Assembly: GCA_003255025.1 (NCBI GenBank)
Contig: QANY01006224.1
Location: 248,001-312,000, forward strand
Reading direction: 5' to 3'
DNA from: Datisca glomerata
Taxonomy: Eukaryota; Streptophyta; Magnoliopsida; Cucurbitales; Datiscaceae
DNA length: 64,000 nt
Shown: positions 37,698 to 48,338 of the stretch, one piece after another
Position numbering within the stretch: position 1 is the stretch's first letter
How the letters are laid out: each line of letters opens with the position of its first letter
Program-made: the position numbers and the translations under genes
Notes under the pieces: generated by a model
The model's database searches: none
Seen by the model: only the letters and a program-made list of their open reading frames with translations
What the model was told of the DNA's origin: nothing

Positions 37698-38610
37698 ATG
37701 GATTCAGAACTATTCTCATTATGTTTCAACTACAATGGACATTTTGAGTTGAACCATACTAAATACCTAGGGGTGTGACTAAAATCATTAAGAATTGTGA
37801 TCCAGATATTATGAGTAGGTTAGAGTTGGAGGATATCATGGATTTGATGGTCATGTATGATCGTTCAAGTTTATATTATATTGTCCCCAATGAAGAATTT
37901 AATAGAGGTTTAGTTAAGATAGTTAATGATAGAAATGTGAGTGATATGGTGAAACTGGTTGACACAATTCAGTATCCTAAATTTATGGTTGAGGATGACA
38001 TGTCAAATGTTGTGTTCAAATTAGGGATGAAATTCAAGGACTGTACTGAGTTCAAAGATGTTGTTAGAGCACATTCAAGACAAACTGGCAATGATTTGAA
38101 GTTTGATAGAAAGGAGAAAAAGAGTGTGTCTGTGAAGTGTATGGGAAATCGTTGTAAATGGAGGATATGGACTTCTACAATACAAAATGAAAGTAGTGTG
38201 CAAATCAAGACTTTCATTAATGAACACACTTGTACTAGAAATTTCCGCAACAGACATATACTAAATGGATAGGGAAACATTATTTGGATAGGTTTAGAAG
38301 CCAGAAAATGGAGATTGACTAAGATTGTTGAAACGGTCAGAAATGATCATTTGGTTAACATAACTAGAAGTCAAGTATATAGAGCAAAACAATATGCTTT
38401 TTTGATGATAGAGGGAAGTTGTAAAGAACAATATTGCAAGCTATGGGAGTTTTGTGAGGAATTTAAATAGTCCAACATCAATAGCACTGTTAAGATGAAG
38501 GTTGAAAGACCGTGTCTTAAGTGCAGCCAACATTTCAGAGGTTGTATGTCTGTTTAGATGCTTGCAAGAGGAGTTTTTAAGTGGATGTAGGCCTATTATT
38601 GGCATAGATG
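37698..38610 (+). pseudogene. MuDR transposase N-terminal fragment, right arm
   Basis: The mirror copy of the left arm. ATG at 37698 starts MDSELFSLCFNYNGHFELN, but a stop follows KYLGV because a G run has four G where the left arm has five. The open stretch 37775-38272 then gives DRNVSDMVKLVDTIQYPKF and the MuDR DNA-binding region (GMKFKDCTEFKDVVRAHSR, KCMGNRCKWRIW, FINEHTC). Next come ARKWRLTEIVETVRNDHLVN, ITRSQVYRAKQYAFLMIEG and TVKMKVERPC. It ends at PIIGIDACQ, with a short internal loss relative to the left arm. Frameshifts differ from those in the left arm. Confidence 0.87.
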
Positions 38611-39149
38611 CATGCCAAGGTCAAATAGTATTTTTTTCACTAGTTATTTTATCCTAAATATGAACTAAACAGTTGTTTTTCAGAAAATTTTAAAAATTCA
38701 AAAATATATCAATACCCAAATTAAAAAGAACAAAGAAGACAAGAAATAAAATGATTAAGTAGAAGAAGAAAGGAAAGTAAAGAATACATCTTGTTACCTT
38801 GTAGGAGATGATTAAGTAAGAGAATGAGAAAAGAAACAATTGGAGAATGAGGAGAAGAGAAAAATACATATTGTTATCTTATGGGGTTCCTTTTGAAAAT
38901 TAAAAAATTTTGAAGAAGAAAATTGAATAAAATAAAAATTATATTGTACCACAACTTTGCTGACATGACGCACACATGTAAGAAAGTGTCTGCCACATTA
39001 GCAAACCGTTAAGTTTTAACGGAATGTGGATGGAGTGATGAGATTGAAACATCTTATAAACTTTGATAATATAATTGAGAAAAATGAAATTATAATAATG
39101 AAATTAAAACTTGATCCAAATTATAGTGACCATACATGTAATTTTCCCC

Positions 39150-39158
39150 TAAAATATA
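39150..39158. repeat. 9-bp target site duplication, right copy
   Basis: TAAAATATA, identical to 34885-34893, directly after the right end of the fold-back element. Confidence 0.85.
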
Positions 39159-40978
39159 TCATAATATACTTGTACATAATTTTTTTATAATTTTATCAAA
39201 AGAAAATTACAGTTAAAAAAAACACGATCATTTTTACAAATACAACTTTGTTTGTCATTCTATTGCATATTTTTTAAAATAAACTATTTTCATAAATGAG
39301 CCTACATTATTTTCTTCTTTAAAAACCAAAGAGGTTGCGTTAGACGTGCAAATTGGTTGGAGTTTGTGTCATTATCTGATTTAGAAGGTTATTTAACTAA
39401 GACATTGTTTATTACGCGTTATCCTACATTATAATCGTATGTGTAATTTTCTTATAATTAAATTTTGATTTAGAATAATCTTTAAATTAAGATGTTGTCC
39501 TCATTTACAACATGTTAAGGCAATTGGATTATAATAGAAAATATAAGCAATTCTAACTTACTATACAATAACAATTTTGATAACAAAGAAAATTATTTTA
39601 GTATCTTTATGTAATCAGAGATCATAAATATGTCTTATTATTAAAAAAAGGAACATGATTTGAATTATGTAATAAATTTTGTAAATTTTATTAAAATTTA
39701 ATCTAACATTTTTAATGTAATTAAATACTAATCAAACATAGTTAAAACTAATTTTTAAAAAAATTGCACATCATATCATAAATTACTATCAATTCAATTG
39801 TCACAAATTTTATTATCACCAATTTAATTACGATGATCATTTTTGACTGCACGAACCATCATGCTCCTAAATCCCAAATCCCAATTTCCCGTTTTTCAAA
39901 TATTAAAATCATAAAGAAACTCAAAATAGAGCCTCAGTACGCACATTCTACCGATATCATCTCGTTTCGTCAAAATAAATTTGAATTAAAACAAGGTGAT
40001 TAATGGGTACAAGTAAATTCCTATTTTGCAAAATGTACTTGGTTCTTAGGCTGCAGCTGTTCTTGAGATGTAGTCATTCAATTAAAACAAGGAGATTCAT
40101 GGGTACAGGTAAACAGTCCTGGCTCATTGGAAATAGAAGGGAAATTTAAAGTATGCTAACAAAAACATAATGTTCATATAAAATGCATATAGTACAATTT
40201 CAAGCTCAAATTCCATCATTGCAGTCGCTACAAAATTATACTTCAAAATACAATATCAATGAGATGCCACTTGTTTTTTGTCAAGGGGAGGAAACCCTGA
40301 TTTTGAGATTATAAACCTCACATATAACCATTTGACCTGAAAGGCCTGGTTCAATGAGATGCGACTTTGTAGTGTACAAGAAGCCAAATATACAGAATTG
40401 AGACAAGAAATTGTTTTCCTTCAAAGAACAAAACAACAAAGAATCTAACTTGATATCCAGAAGGCCAAATTTTCAATGGCGAATATGCTATGAGAATGAG
40501 AGTGTGTGAATCTAAAATGGAATTATGTTCTCGAAATCGTACCAGCATGTCACAAATTATCATATTCTGGAATTCCCGAATTCGAAAAAAGCTTCTCTCT
40601 ATTGAAGAGATTTGTTGAACAACATGCAAATATGGTATGAAGAATGAACTAATTATTTTATGTTCATGGGAGGAAGATTCAACTTTGTTAACAGATATTA
40701 GATCTACTTAAAGACATGGGCTATATGGTAACCAGCAAAGAAGGCTATCACCAATAAATTGATAGAGCAAACAATAAGCATTTAAGGATCGTAGATTGTG
40801 AAGTTCATATTTACAAATGTGTATTTCAGGACAGTCAGATAGAGAACATACTCTAGTATGCTAGGAAGCTAGCTCAGAGAAACTTTGAAGTTCAACATCA
40901 TTAAGACAAGTAAGAGAAGAATGCTCCATGTACAGCAATCACATATAGCGAGTGATAGAACCATCTGACCTCGTGACA
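39159..40978. other. AT-rich intergenic DNA, 3' side of the PLA2-like gene
   Basis: No coding exon recognised. A partial duplication is seen: ATTAAAACAAGGTGATTAATGG near 39985 and ATTAAAACAAGGAGATTCATGG near 40081. The last few hundred bases probably include the 3' UTR of the PLA2-like gene. Confidence 0.4.
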
Positions 40979-41821
40979 CTAGTTTACAGTTTGACGAAAA
41001 ATCCAACTTCTCCATCTCACATTGCTAAGCCAACCGAATTGAATGAGAGGTTGTCCTGACAGTAGTTTAATAAGATGCTTTCTGTAAGGTACCAGTACAT
41101 TTTTCAGACCTGCCATTCATGGAGAGAGAAAGGTAAAGTATTATCAATAGAAAAAAGAATATCAAGAGAGCACAACTCTGAAGAAAACTTTGGACTCCAC
41201 AAAACAATCCATATACTCCACACTCATACCAGTGATGCACATGGTCTTGTAAAGAATTGCAGTATGAGCATCTCCTCTAGTAACCATATGTGGCCTCTCC
41301 AAGCATTGAAGAAATGCCAAGTCAGCTTTCAATAGCTCAGCTTGGTCATGACTGTCATAACCGATATCATGGCAATAGCAGCAAAAATCCAACCAATCAA
41401 TAGGCCGCTTGTCCCAAACAAGAGACCCTTTGTCTTTTCCACTTGACCAATTTGGACCACAATAATGTCCATACCGTGGGAATAACTGAGAAAGAAATGC
41501 TCTTGTTCCCGTATGCCATGGAACTTTAGAAACATATGGCCTAAAGCGCAATGGAGATATCACATCACCATTCTCAAGAACACGGGATTGCCAACGCCTC
41601 TTTAACTTTCTATTGATAGTTGTTGGTGTTTGAATATTGTCTTGAGGCCTCATTGCCCAAGGAATGAGGGTAAATAGGGATAATCCCCATAACTTGACAT
41701 TAAAATGAGCATTTTGTAGGGGTTGTTCGATGATTGTACTTGAAGAAAGGCGGGTCGGTCCCAGATCATTATCTGACTGGTTTCTAAACCAGGGAACATT
41801 TTCGAGAAACCTCACAATCAT
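40979..41821 (-). CDS. Phospholipase A2-domain protein
   Basis: A two-exon gene (41821-41230 and 41109-40979) giving 240 residues. The core carries a PLA2-like calcium loop and catalytic motif: YGHYCGPNWSSGKDKG (about 118-133) and CCYCHDIGYDSHDQ (147-160), with the His-Asp pair of secreted-type PLA2. The following LLKADLAFLQCLERP and YKTMCITGLKN resemble a plant phospholipase A2 family distinct from the short secreted enzymes. A moderately hydrophobic segment (about 42-56, VKLWGLSLFTLIPWA) precedes it and there is no classical N-terminal signal peptide. The second exon supplies PYRKHLIKLLSGQPLIQFGW and ends at TAG 40979-40981. The start is the first Met; an in-frame stop lies just upstream. 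It probably hydrolyses the sn-2 ester of phospholipids; the substrate is not evident. Confidence 0.85.
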
Positions 41822-41888
41822 TGCTAACGAGTCGTCACCGACTTACACAAGCTAGTCACCAAAACAACACAGATATAGTCCAGTGAAC

Positions 41889-42502
41889 CTGCCAAGCAAG
41901 CAAAGTTCTCTCCATAAAGAATCGCTGATTCATTCAAATGGGTTCAGATATTCTCAAAATTCCCCAAGCGCCAAACGTATTAATAAAGAATCGCTGATTC
42001 ATTCAAATGGAATATAGAACTGTGAGCAAATTGCAAATAACCTTATAAAAAATCAGGAACGAACTAGAACAGCGAAGTAACAACACTTGCATTACAATTT
42101 CCTTAAGTCAAAATAACTTCACTGGTTTCACACACTTAATTTAAAGGGAAAACATATAAGGATAGCATAAAAGAGAAACACATATTGAAACAAAAGATTT
42201 TGACAATAATTATTCAATGAAAAGCTTACTCTAAAGTAAACTACCTGAACTTGAATACAGCAACAACCACAACGAAAAAAATAATCAATTCGGAAATCAA
42301 ATCATAAACTTAAAGGATCGTTTTAGAAACGAAAAGTGAACGAAGGAAAAGTAAGAAACGTGAAAAGCCGAACCACAAGCAGAAATTTTGAAAACACTAG
42401 AAACCTCATAAAACACAACTCAAATTAAAAAGGAAAAGCACAATTTTCCTCAAACAATAACTGAAGTCAACGAAATAATTAGTTTCAATAGAGAAAACTT
42501 AC
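41889..42502 (-). other. Probable 5' UTR intron of the PLA2-like gene
   Basis: On the minus strand the donor CGCTA|GTAAGTTTT (first intron base 42502) and the acceptor TTGCTTGGCAG (last intron base 41889) bound a 614-base intron upstream of the ATG. Leader introns of this size are common in plants. It contains a 28-base direct repeat at 41914-41941 and 41983-42010. Confidence 0.5.
41914..42010. repeat. 28-bp direct repeat pair
   Basis: The word starting ATAAAGAATCGCTGATTC and ending CAAATGG occurs identically at 41914-41941 and 41983-42010, 69 bases apart start to start. It lies inside the probable leader intron. Identity suggests a recent duplication. Confidence 0.85.
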
Positions 42503-42759
42503 TAGCGATAATTCATCTGGAGACCACTAGAATGGGAGAAAAATAGAGAACATAGAGGTGATTTTGGCCAAGAAAAACATGGAAGAAGCAAACGAAAGAG
42601 AAATTTCTGGGCACCCAAAGAGTTTCTTTACATCTTTGACAAAAAAACAGAGTTTCTTTACATGTTTTCTGCCGACCACTAATCCACCACCACGGCTTCT
42701 TCACTGTGTGGCTCCCACCGACTCGACTCAGAAGACGAACGGATTTTTTTCTCGGGAAA

Positions 42760-43127
42760 ATACGAATTGGCCCTCATAGTTTCAGCTTAATGTTGTTTTG
42801 GTCCTCCAAGTTTCAAATCCTTACAGATGTTAACCCTCCCTTCAACCTACGTTAGTCACGCCGTTTGTATGTTACTTGCGCGCAGGTCTAGCTTCGTAAC
42901 ACGCCGTTTGTATGTTACGACGCCTTCTACCGGGATGACAGCTAAAAGGAAAAAGGGAAAAGTACTCTAGACCTTTTGTATTTTATTTAAAAGCCACAAA
43001 TATTCTTTTTATTTAAAAAATGACTCAGATATTCCTTAATGTTTATTTTATATGACAGAAAAATCAAAAACTGTTATATTATATATTAATGACGTTAAAT
43101 TTTCTAATAATACTAAGATTACTGTAG
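42760..43127. other. Transposon remnants upstream of the PLA2-like gene
   Basis: GAATTGGCCCTCATAGTTTC followed by TTTTGGTCCTCCAAGTTTC resembles the terminal region of non-autonomous TIR elements. CACGCCGTTTGTATGTTAC is duplicated at 42857-42875 and 42900-42918. From about 42960 the sequence resembles the first part of the MITE at 49491-49700 and is cut off by the LTR element starting at 43133. Confidence 0.45.
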
Positions 43128-43132
43128 ATACA
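43128..43132. repeat. 5-bp target site duplication, left copy
   Basis: ATTAC directly precedes the LTR element and is repeated at 48339-48343, directly after its right end. Confidence 0.7.
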
Positions 43133-44120
43133 AGGGTGTCGCGTGGGTGAGGTGCGTGAGTGGTCTAACCCTAACTCGTGACCGGAACAACGCCTGAGAA
43201 CGTCGGGAGGATGTCGGGAGGTGAAGGGGGAGCACTCTAGACACTCAAGGGTAGTGACAAATGTTTACTCTCTCTAGAAGTGAGAGTGTCTCACTCTAGA
43301 AATGAGAGCTTCTCTATTTAAAGTGGGAGCTTCTCTCTTTAAATTCACAATCCCCTTCAAATGAAGGAGGGGTCTTCCTTTTATAGGTGAACAAAAGGAG
43401 AGGGGACCATTGCAACTAATCCATTGATTAGTTGCAAGCACGCCAATCAAATCCCGTCACCTAAGCTGACTGATCATGCTTATGTGAGTTTGAAAGATTA
43501 CACATGAGCCAATCGAATTACACATAAGCCAATCGGGTGGCGCCACGTGGGTCTTTGTGCAATGACCATTATCTGGGGAGAACACGCCTAGTCGATGAGG
43601 CGCGACGATGGTGTCCACCCAACGCCTCATCTACAAAGGTTCTCTCAAACAAAACATCTCCACAAGGTGGGAGGGTAACACACCCTCAATTTCTCAGGCA
43701 ACCATACGTCTACCAAAGTCTTTGTCACTTGACTTGGTGGTTTGTGATGTGATCCTCATTGCAATAGTGTAGCGGTGTGTCTTGTCTAAAATGCATAATC
43801 GTTGTCTCCAAGTTGCATTACGGAGGGTGATCTAGGAACCTACACAGTACACCCATGAGGGTGACATTAATTGTGCTACCATGGCGGTGACATCAATGGT
43901 GTTACCGTAGGGGTGACACCCCATGGTGCTGCCATGGGGACGACTCCCACGAGTACCTCATTGGCGGCACCCTATGGGGTGCATCTCAGCGGCGACACCA
44001 AAAGGGGTACACGTCAGCGATGACACTCCATGATACGTACTTGGTGGAGACATTCTCGATACGCTGTAAGAGTTGCGTTTTCTGGGTAGTCAATGTTGAT
44101 ATTGTCAACCCTCATCCACC
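43133..44120 (-). repeat. 3' LTR of the Tat-like element
   Basis: Starts TGTAGATACAAGGGTGTC (plus strand) and matches 47276-48338 along its length. The part at about 43860-44040 contains short degenerate GC-rich repeats (GGTGACACCCCATGGTGCTG and variants). Confidence 0.85.
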
Positions 44121-44699
44121 TACCCTTCTTCCCTTCATTTAAGTGTCATTAAGGCAAAATTATCAATTCCTTCTCCCTCCAAATTTTTGAAAATAAAAAT
44201 CTTGGGCAAGCTGGAACGTTGAAGAACTAGGGTTGCATATTTGGATATTTTTTGCAAAAAAATTCAAAGCTCCAAGCAGAGTGTTCTTCCCCATTTTCTC
44301 TTTGGCTAGGGTTTGAGGTAAACCCATTGATTTCTCACACTTTTCTTGCTTTTTTTAGTGAAATCGCTGCTGTAAATTAACTAATGCTTGCTGGAAAATT
44401 TGTTGGGTGTTGTAATTTTGTGAATTTTGTTAACATTGGGAGTGTCAAGGATGATTTTCGGCCACTGAGGTTCAGTAGCGGACTTCAAGTTTATCAAGAA
44501 ATATTATGCATAGACATTTTGTCAGTTACTTCTTTTTGTACATGAAAATATTTTGTCGTTGCTTGAAATAATAGCCACTGAGGCAACTAGGCATGATAAG
44601 AGCCAGTTAGCCTGCTCTTCTATACTCAAACCTGGAATGAACGGAGGAACTTCGGAAAATTTTGACTCTAAAAATGTGCTACGAAATATCGCTACTTAA

Positions 44700-45395
44700 T
44701 GGGGCTCTAACGCCTCTTCTTGAGAACAGTCATGACAAACTTCATGCTTGGTGAGTTGAATAGGCTTTCACGCCTCTATTTAAGAACACTCATGCTACTG
44801 TCATGCTTGGTGAGTTGCATAGGCTCTCACGCCTTTTCTTAGAAACACCCATGATAAACTTCATACTTGGTGAGTTGCATAGACTTTCACGCCTCTACTT
44901 GAGAACACTCATGATAAACTTCATGCATGGTGAAGTTGCATAGGCTTTCACGCCGCTATTTAAGAACACCTACGATAATGTCATGCTTGGTGAGTTGCGT
45001 AGGCTTTCACGCCTCTACTTGGAAACACCCATGATAAACTTCATGTTTGGTGAGTTGCATGGGCTTTCAGGCTACTAGTTAAGAACATCTATGATAAACG
45101 TCATGCTTGGTGAGTTTCGTAAGCTTTCACGCCACTACTTTGAAACACCTATGATAAACTTCATGCTTGGCGAGTTCCATAGGCTTTCACGCCTCTATTT
45201 AAGAACACTCATGACAACATCATGATTGGTGAGTTATGTAGGCTTTCACGCCTCTACATGAAAACACTCATGATAAACTTCATGCTCGGTGAGTTGCATG
45301 GACTTTCACGCCTCTATTTAAGAACACTCATGATAGGTGTCATGCTTGATGAGTCACATAAGCTTTCACATTCTCACTTAAAATACATATAAGAT
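44700..45395. repeat. 60-bp tandem array, about 11.5 copies
   Basis: The unit is about 60 bases, with anchor words GGCTTTCACGCCTCTA, AGAACACTCATGATAA and CATGCTTGGTGAGTTGCAT. Eleven near-complete copies and one decayed copy follow head to tail. From the fifth copy on two variants alternate: one with CTATTTAAGAACA and a short GTCATGC, the other with CTACTTGGAAACA and AAACTTCATGC. That gives a 120-bp higher-order period. In the element's orientation the array lies between the coding relic and the polypurine tract. Confidence 0.92.
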
Positions 45396-46064
45396 AGACA
45401 TCGTGAATACTTGTAATACACCACTCAAATCTGCGTATTTGATATATCACCCGGACTCGTGTGTCAGGCTCTAACGACCTCACACGATCTCACCAATGAC
45501 ACTTGCAATGTGTTATCGCAAAAACATTACATTGCAACAAGCAAATAAATTACGCATGTAAAAGAAGAGAAATATCGAGCCAACGTTCTGCATGTGAAGA
45601 TAAGAAAGAAGACGACATCTCATTCACGAATAAAAGTGTACAATAGTATGAGTTATTATTACATCAAAATTCATAAGGGGTACAAGAAGATATACAACCA
45701 ATCTAATTATGGTTCCCAAAAACATCACCCGCCACAAGCTCATCAGGGGCAAGCCTAACGACGGTGCTCCTCGTCTGGAGCTGACAATTCTCGTTAATCT
45801 CTACATTTATATTCGCTCTTGTTGACGGCGACACCTCTCTTCTAAATGCTCTATGTACACCTCCCTCGCTAATCACTGGTGCAACCGCCGAAAGTTACAA
45901 ATGGCGGGTCTCAACCAGTGCAACTTCATCTCCTTCCACATGTTCAACACATAAGATGCCACCTCCAGTTGGGCATCCTTGTACTGAAGATGGGCCAAAA
46001 TGAATAATGTCTCGCCAACCATAGTGATGCAAGATTGGCGAATATGCCTCGTAAAGCTTAGGAA

Positions 46065-47037
46065 CTAAATTCCGCAATCAGAATGAGTTTCAGCGGTCTT
46101 ATGAAGATAGGGGATCAACGCTTCGTCCACTAAAACCTGATCATACTCAACCATCCATCTAGAAAGCTCCAGCTTGAATTCGTGGGCACCGTAGGCTTCG
46201 TATCTCATGCTATCACTCTCGGAACCGTCACCATTTGACCTTTCCTTACTACGGTTCTGAAGAGGGAACGCAACATGATCATCATCATCCAATGGAGGAT
46301 CCTCGTCAACAGACGCTTGATGGGGTTGAGATGCCACTACCCTAGTCTCGAGCTCCCCTCTCACGACTGCATCACCACGGAAGCTTGCATCTTTTGTTAC
46401 CATGCGGGAGTCACATCCAAGGAGCGTGCTACTGCACCGTCACCTCCATCCTCCGACCTGCGGGGAACACCCCCTGTCACCACAATCATCCCGCACTCAT
46501 TCACATCAGCGAATCCCTGCAGGGTGAAATGCAACATGTTGTCAATATGAAGAAGTTTCCACAAAAGTCAAACAAACACATGTTAGCAAGGCATTTACAA
46601 ATAGGCTAGACTACGCTATCAAAGCATGCAATAAGAGTGTTACCTCTACCATCGCGTAGGGATCTTCCACAAGAAAAGACTCTTCCACCCCTTCCAGTTG
46701 CATGATATCAATAGGGGAAGTCGCAAAATCAGCCATGTCATTTTCTGCCACGACAATGGTAGGAAGCGCCCCCCGCTCGCTAGATGAAGACGAAGCCCAG
46801 TCACTTAGTTCATCCTCGAAAGGGGATAATTGTGTTGACATCGGCGCTATGAAATCACGCATATGGAAACATTAGTTTCAACTTGGACAAGGGGAAATGC
46901 ACAAACATGGTGCAAACAAACTAAGAAAAAGTTCACACACCTCGAGATAAGCCTCCACGCTTTCTGAAACAGTTGGCACGCCCGTCGGTTCTTTCTACCA
47001 CGGGGTGATCCTCCTCGATTGGGCCACGACCATGCTC
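46065..47037 (-). pseudogene. Unidentified spliced coding relic inside the Tat-like element
   Basis: On the minus strand three exon-like pieces with GT-AG borders join in frame: 47037-46941 (HPVVERTDGRANCFRKRGG), 46846-46644 (MSTQLSPFEDELSDWASSSS, FATSPIDIMQLEGVEE) and 46516 onward (GFADVNECGMIVVTGGVPRR). A frameshift near 46400 is followed by an open stretch 46403-46065 (DDDDHVAFPLQNRSKERSNG, LELSRWMVEYDQVLVDEALI). A stop lies in the frame just upstream of the first piece. The protein is acidic and Ser-rich, and I do not recognise it. It is not a typical gag, protease, RT or integrase. It may be an Ogre-type extra ORF, a captured host gene, or a leader exon set. Confidence 0.5.
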
Positions 47038-47257
47038 CTATCAAAAGAAAGAAGGTAAATAACAATGTTAAGAAATGATTAGCAAAAAAAGAGAATAATG
47101 AAAGGAAGATATGTATATACCAACGTCCTCGCCTTCTTGGCTTAGACTAACCTAGTTGAGGATGTGCCCTCCAACGCAGGTGTTGCCCTTTTCAGTTGTC
47201 GCACTAATTGTGGGAGCTCGTCCTTGCCACTAATCTATCTTAAACTCCATAGTGGAG

Positions 47258-47275
47258 TCGCCAAATGTAGATGCA
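47258..47275 (-). other. Primer binding site of the Tat-like element
   Basis: On the minus strand TTTGGCGACTCCACTATG directly follows the 5' LTR. It resembles the TGGCGACTCCACTGGGG primer site that I recall for Tat/Ogre retrotransposons, with a few changes at its 3' end. Confidence 0.6.
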
Positions 47276-48338
47276 AGGGTGTCCTGTGGGTGAGGTGCAA
47301 GAGTGGTCTAGTCCTAACTCGTGACCAGAACAACGCCTGAGAACATCAGGGAGGACGTCGGAAGGTGAATGGGGAGCACTCTAAACACTCAAGGGTGGTG
47401 ACAAATGCTTGCTCTCTCTCCTAGAAGTGGGAGTTTTTCACTCTAAAATTGGGAGCTTCTCTTTCTAAAGTGGGAGCTTCTCTCTCTGAATTTCCAATCC
47501 CCTTCAAATGAAGGAGGAGTCCTCTTTTTATAGGTGAACAAAAGGAGGGGGGACCATTGTAACTAATCCCTTGATTAGTTGCAGCCTGTCAATCAAATCG
47601 TGCCACCTAAGCTGACGATCATGCTTAGGTGAGTAAGTGGAGGATTACACATGAGCCAATCGGGTGGCGCCACGCGGGTCTTTGTGTAATGACCATGATT
47701 TAGGGAGAACATGCCTAGCCGGTGAGGCGGGACGATGGTGTTCACCCAATGCCTACTCTACAAAGGTTCTCTCAAACCAAACCCCTCCCCAAGGTGGGAG
47801 GGTAAAACACTATCACTGTCTAAAGTGGTCGTACTGAGGAGGTATGTCCCTCATCCAGTATAACATAACCTCGCCCTTAATCCTACCAGTCTACAGCCTC
47901 CCGAGCATTCTCAGGAAACCATAAGTCCACCCAAGTATTTGTCACTTGACTTGGTGGTTTATGATGTGATGACTCGTTGCAATAGTGTAGTGGCACGTCT
48001 TGTCTAAAGCGCGTAATCATTGTCTCCAAGTTGCATTACGGAGGGTGATCTAGGCACTTCCGTGGTACACCCATGAGAATGACATCAATGGTACTAGCAT
48101 GTGGGCGACATCAATGGTGCTACCGTATGGGTGACACCCCATGGTGCTGCCATGGGGACGACTCCCACAGGTACCTCGATGGCGCCACCCAATGGGGTGC
48201 CCCTCAGCAACGGCACCCCAAAGGGTGTACCTCAGCGGTGACACTTCATGGTATATACTTAGTGGAGACACTCCCAGTACGTCGTAGGAGTTGCGCTTTG
48301 TAGGTAGTCAACGTTGAGGTTGTCAACCCTTATGTATA
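47276..48338 (-). repeat. 5' LTR of the Tat-like element
   Basis: Direct-repeat partner of 43133-44120, slightly longer, with an extra stretch near 47815-47900 (GTCTAAAGTGGTCGTACTG and following) absent from the other copy. Confidence 0.85.

Larger units (their letters stand above)
34894..39149. mobile_element. Fold-back Mutator-like element (head-to-head MuDR fragments)
   Basis: A 4.3 kb palindrome. The left arm runs from 34894 to about 36690, the right arm from about 37385 to 39149, with a spacer of roughly 0.7 kb. The ends match in inverted orientation (GGAAAATTTACATGTATGG left; GGGGAAAATTACATGTATGG for the right end, reversed). The arms stay collinear through the termini, the transposase fragment and the DNA upstream of its ATG. 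Each arm encodes the N-terminal part of a MuDR-type transposase and stops just after the first catalytic Asp block (IIGIDAC). A perfect 9-bp duplication flanks the whole. The element lacks the DDE catalytic core and cannot move by itself. Arm divergence was judged by eye. Confidence 0.88.
43133..48338 (-). mobile_element. Non-autonomous Tat/Ogre-like LTR retrotransposon
   Basis: Two similar direct repeats of about 1 kb (43133-44120 and 47276-48338) flank 3.2 kb. On the minus strand the right LTR is 5': it ends CATCTACA, and two bases later comes TGGCGACTCCACT, like the arginine-tRNA-type primer site I recall for Tat/Ogre elements. The left LTR is preceded on the minus strand by the polypurine tract GAAGGGAAGAAGGGTAGG. 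ATTAC flanks both ends. No gag, protease, reverse transcriptase or integrase is recognisable inside; instead there is a 60-bp tandem array near the 3' end and a decayed spliced coding relic. Lineage placement rests on the primer site and the 3' tandem repeats. Confidence 0.82.

Noticed and set aside
44700..45395. CRISPR-like array
   Set aside because: The repeat is continuous 60-base head-to-tail DNA without unique spacers, in a plant retroelement.
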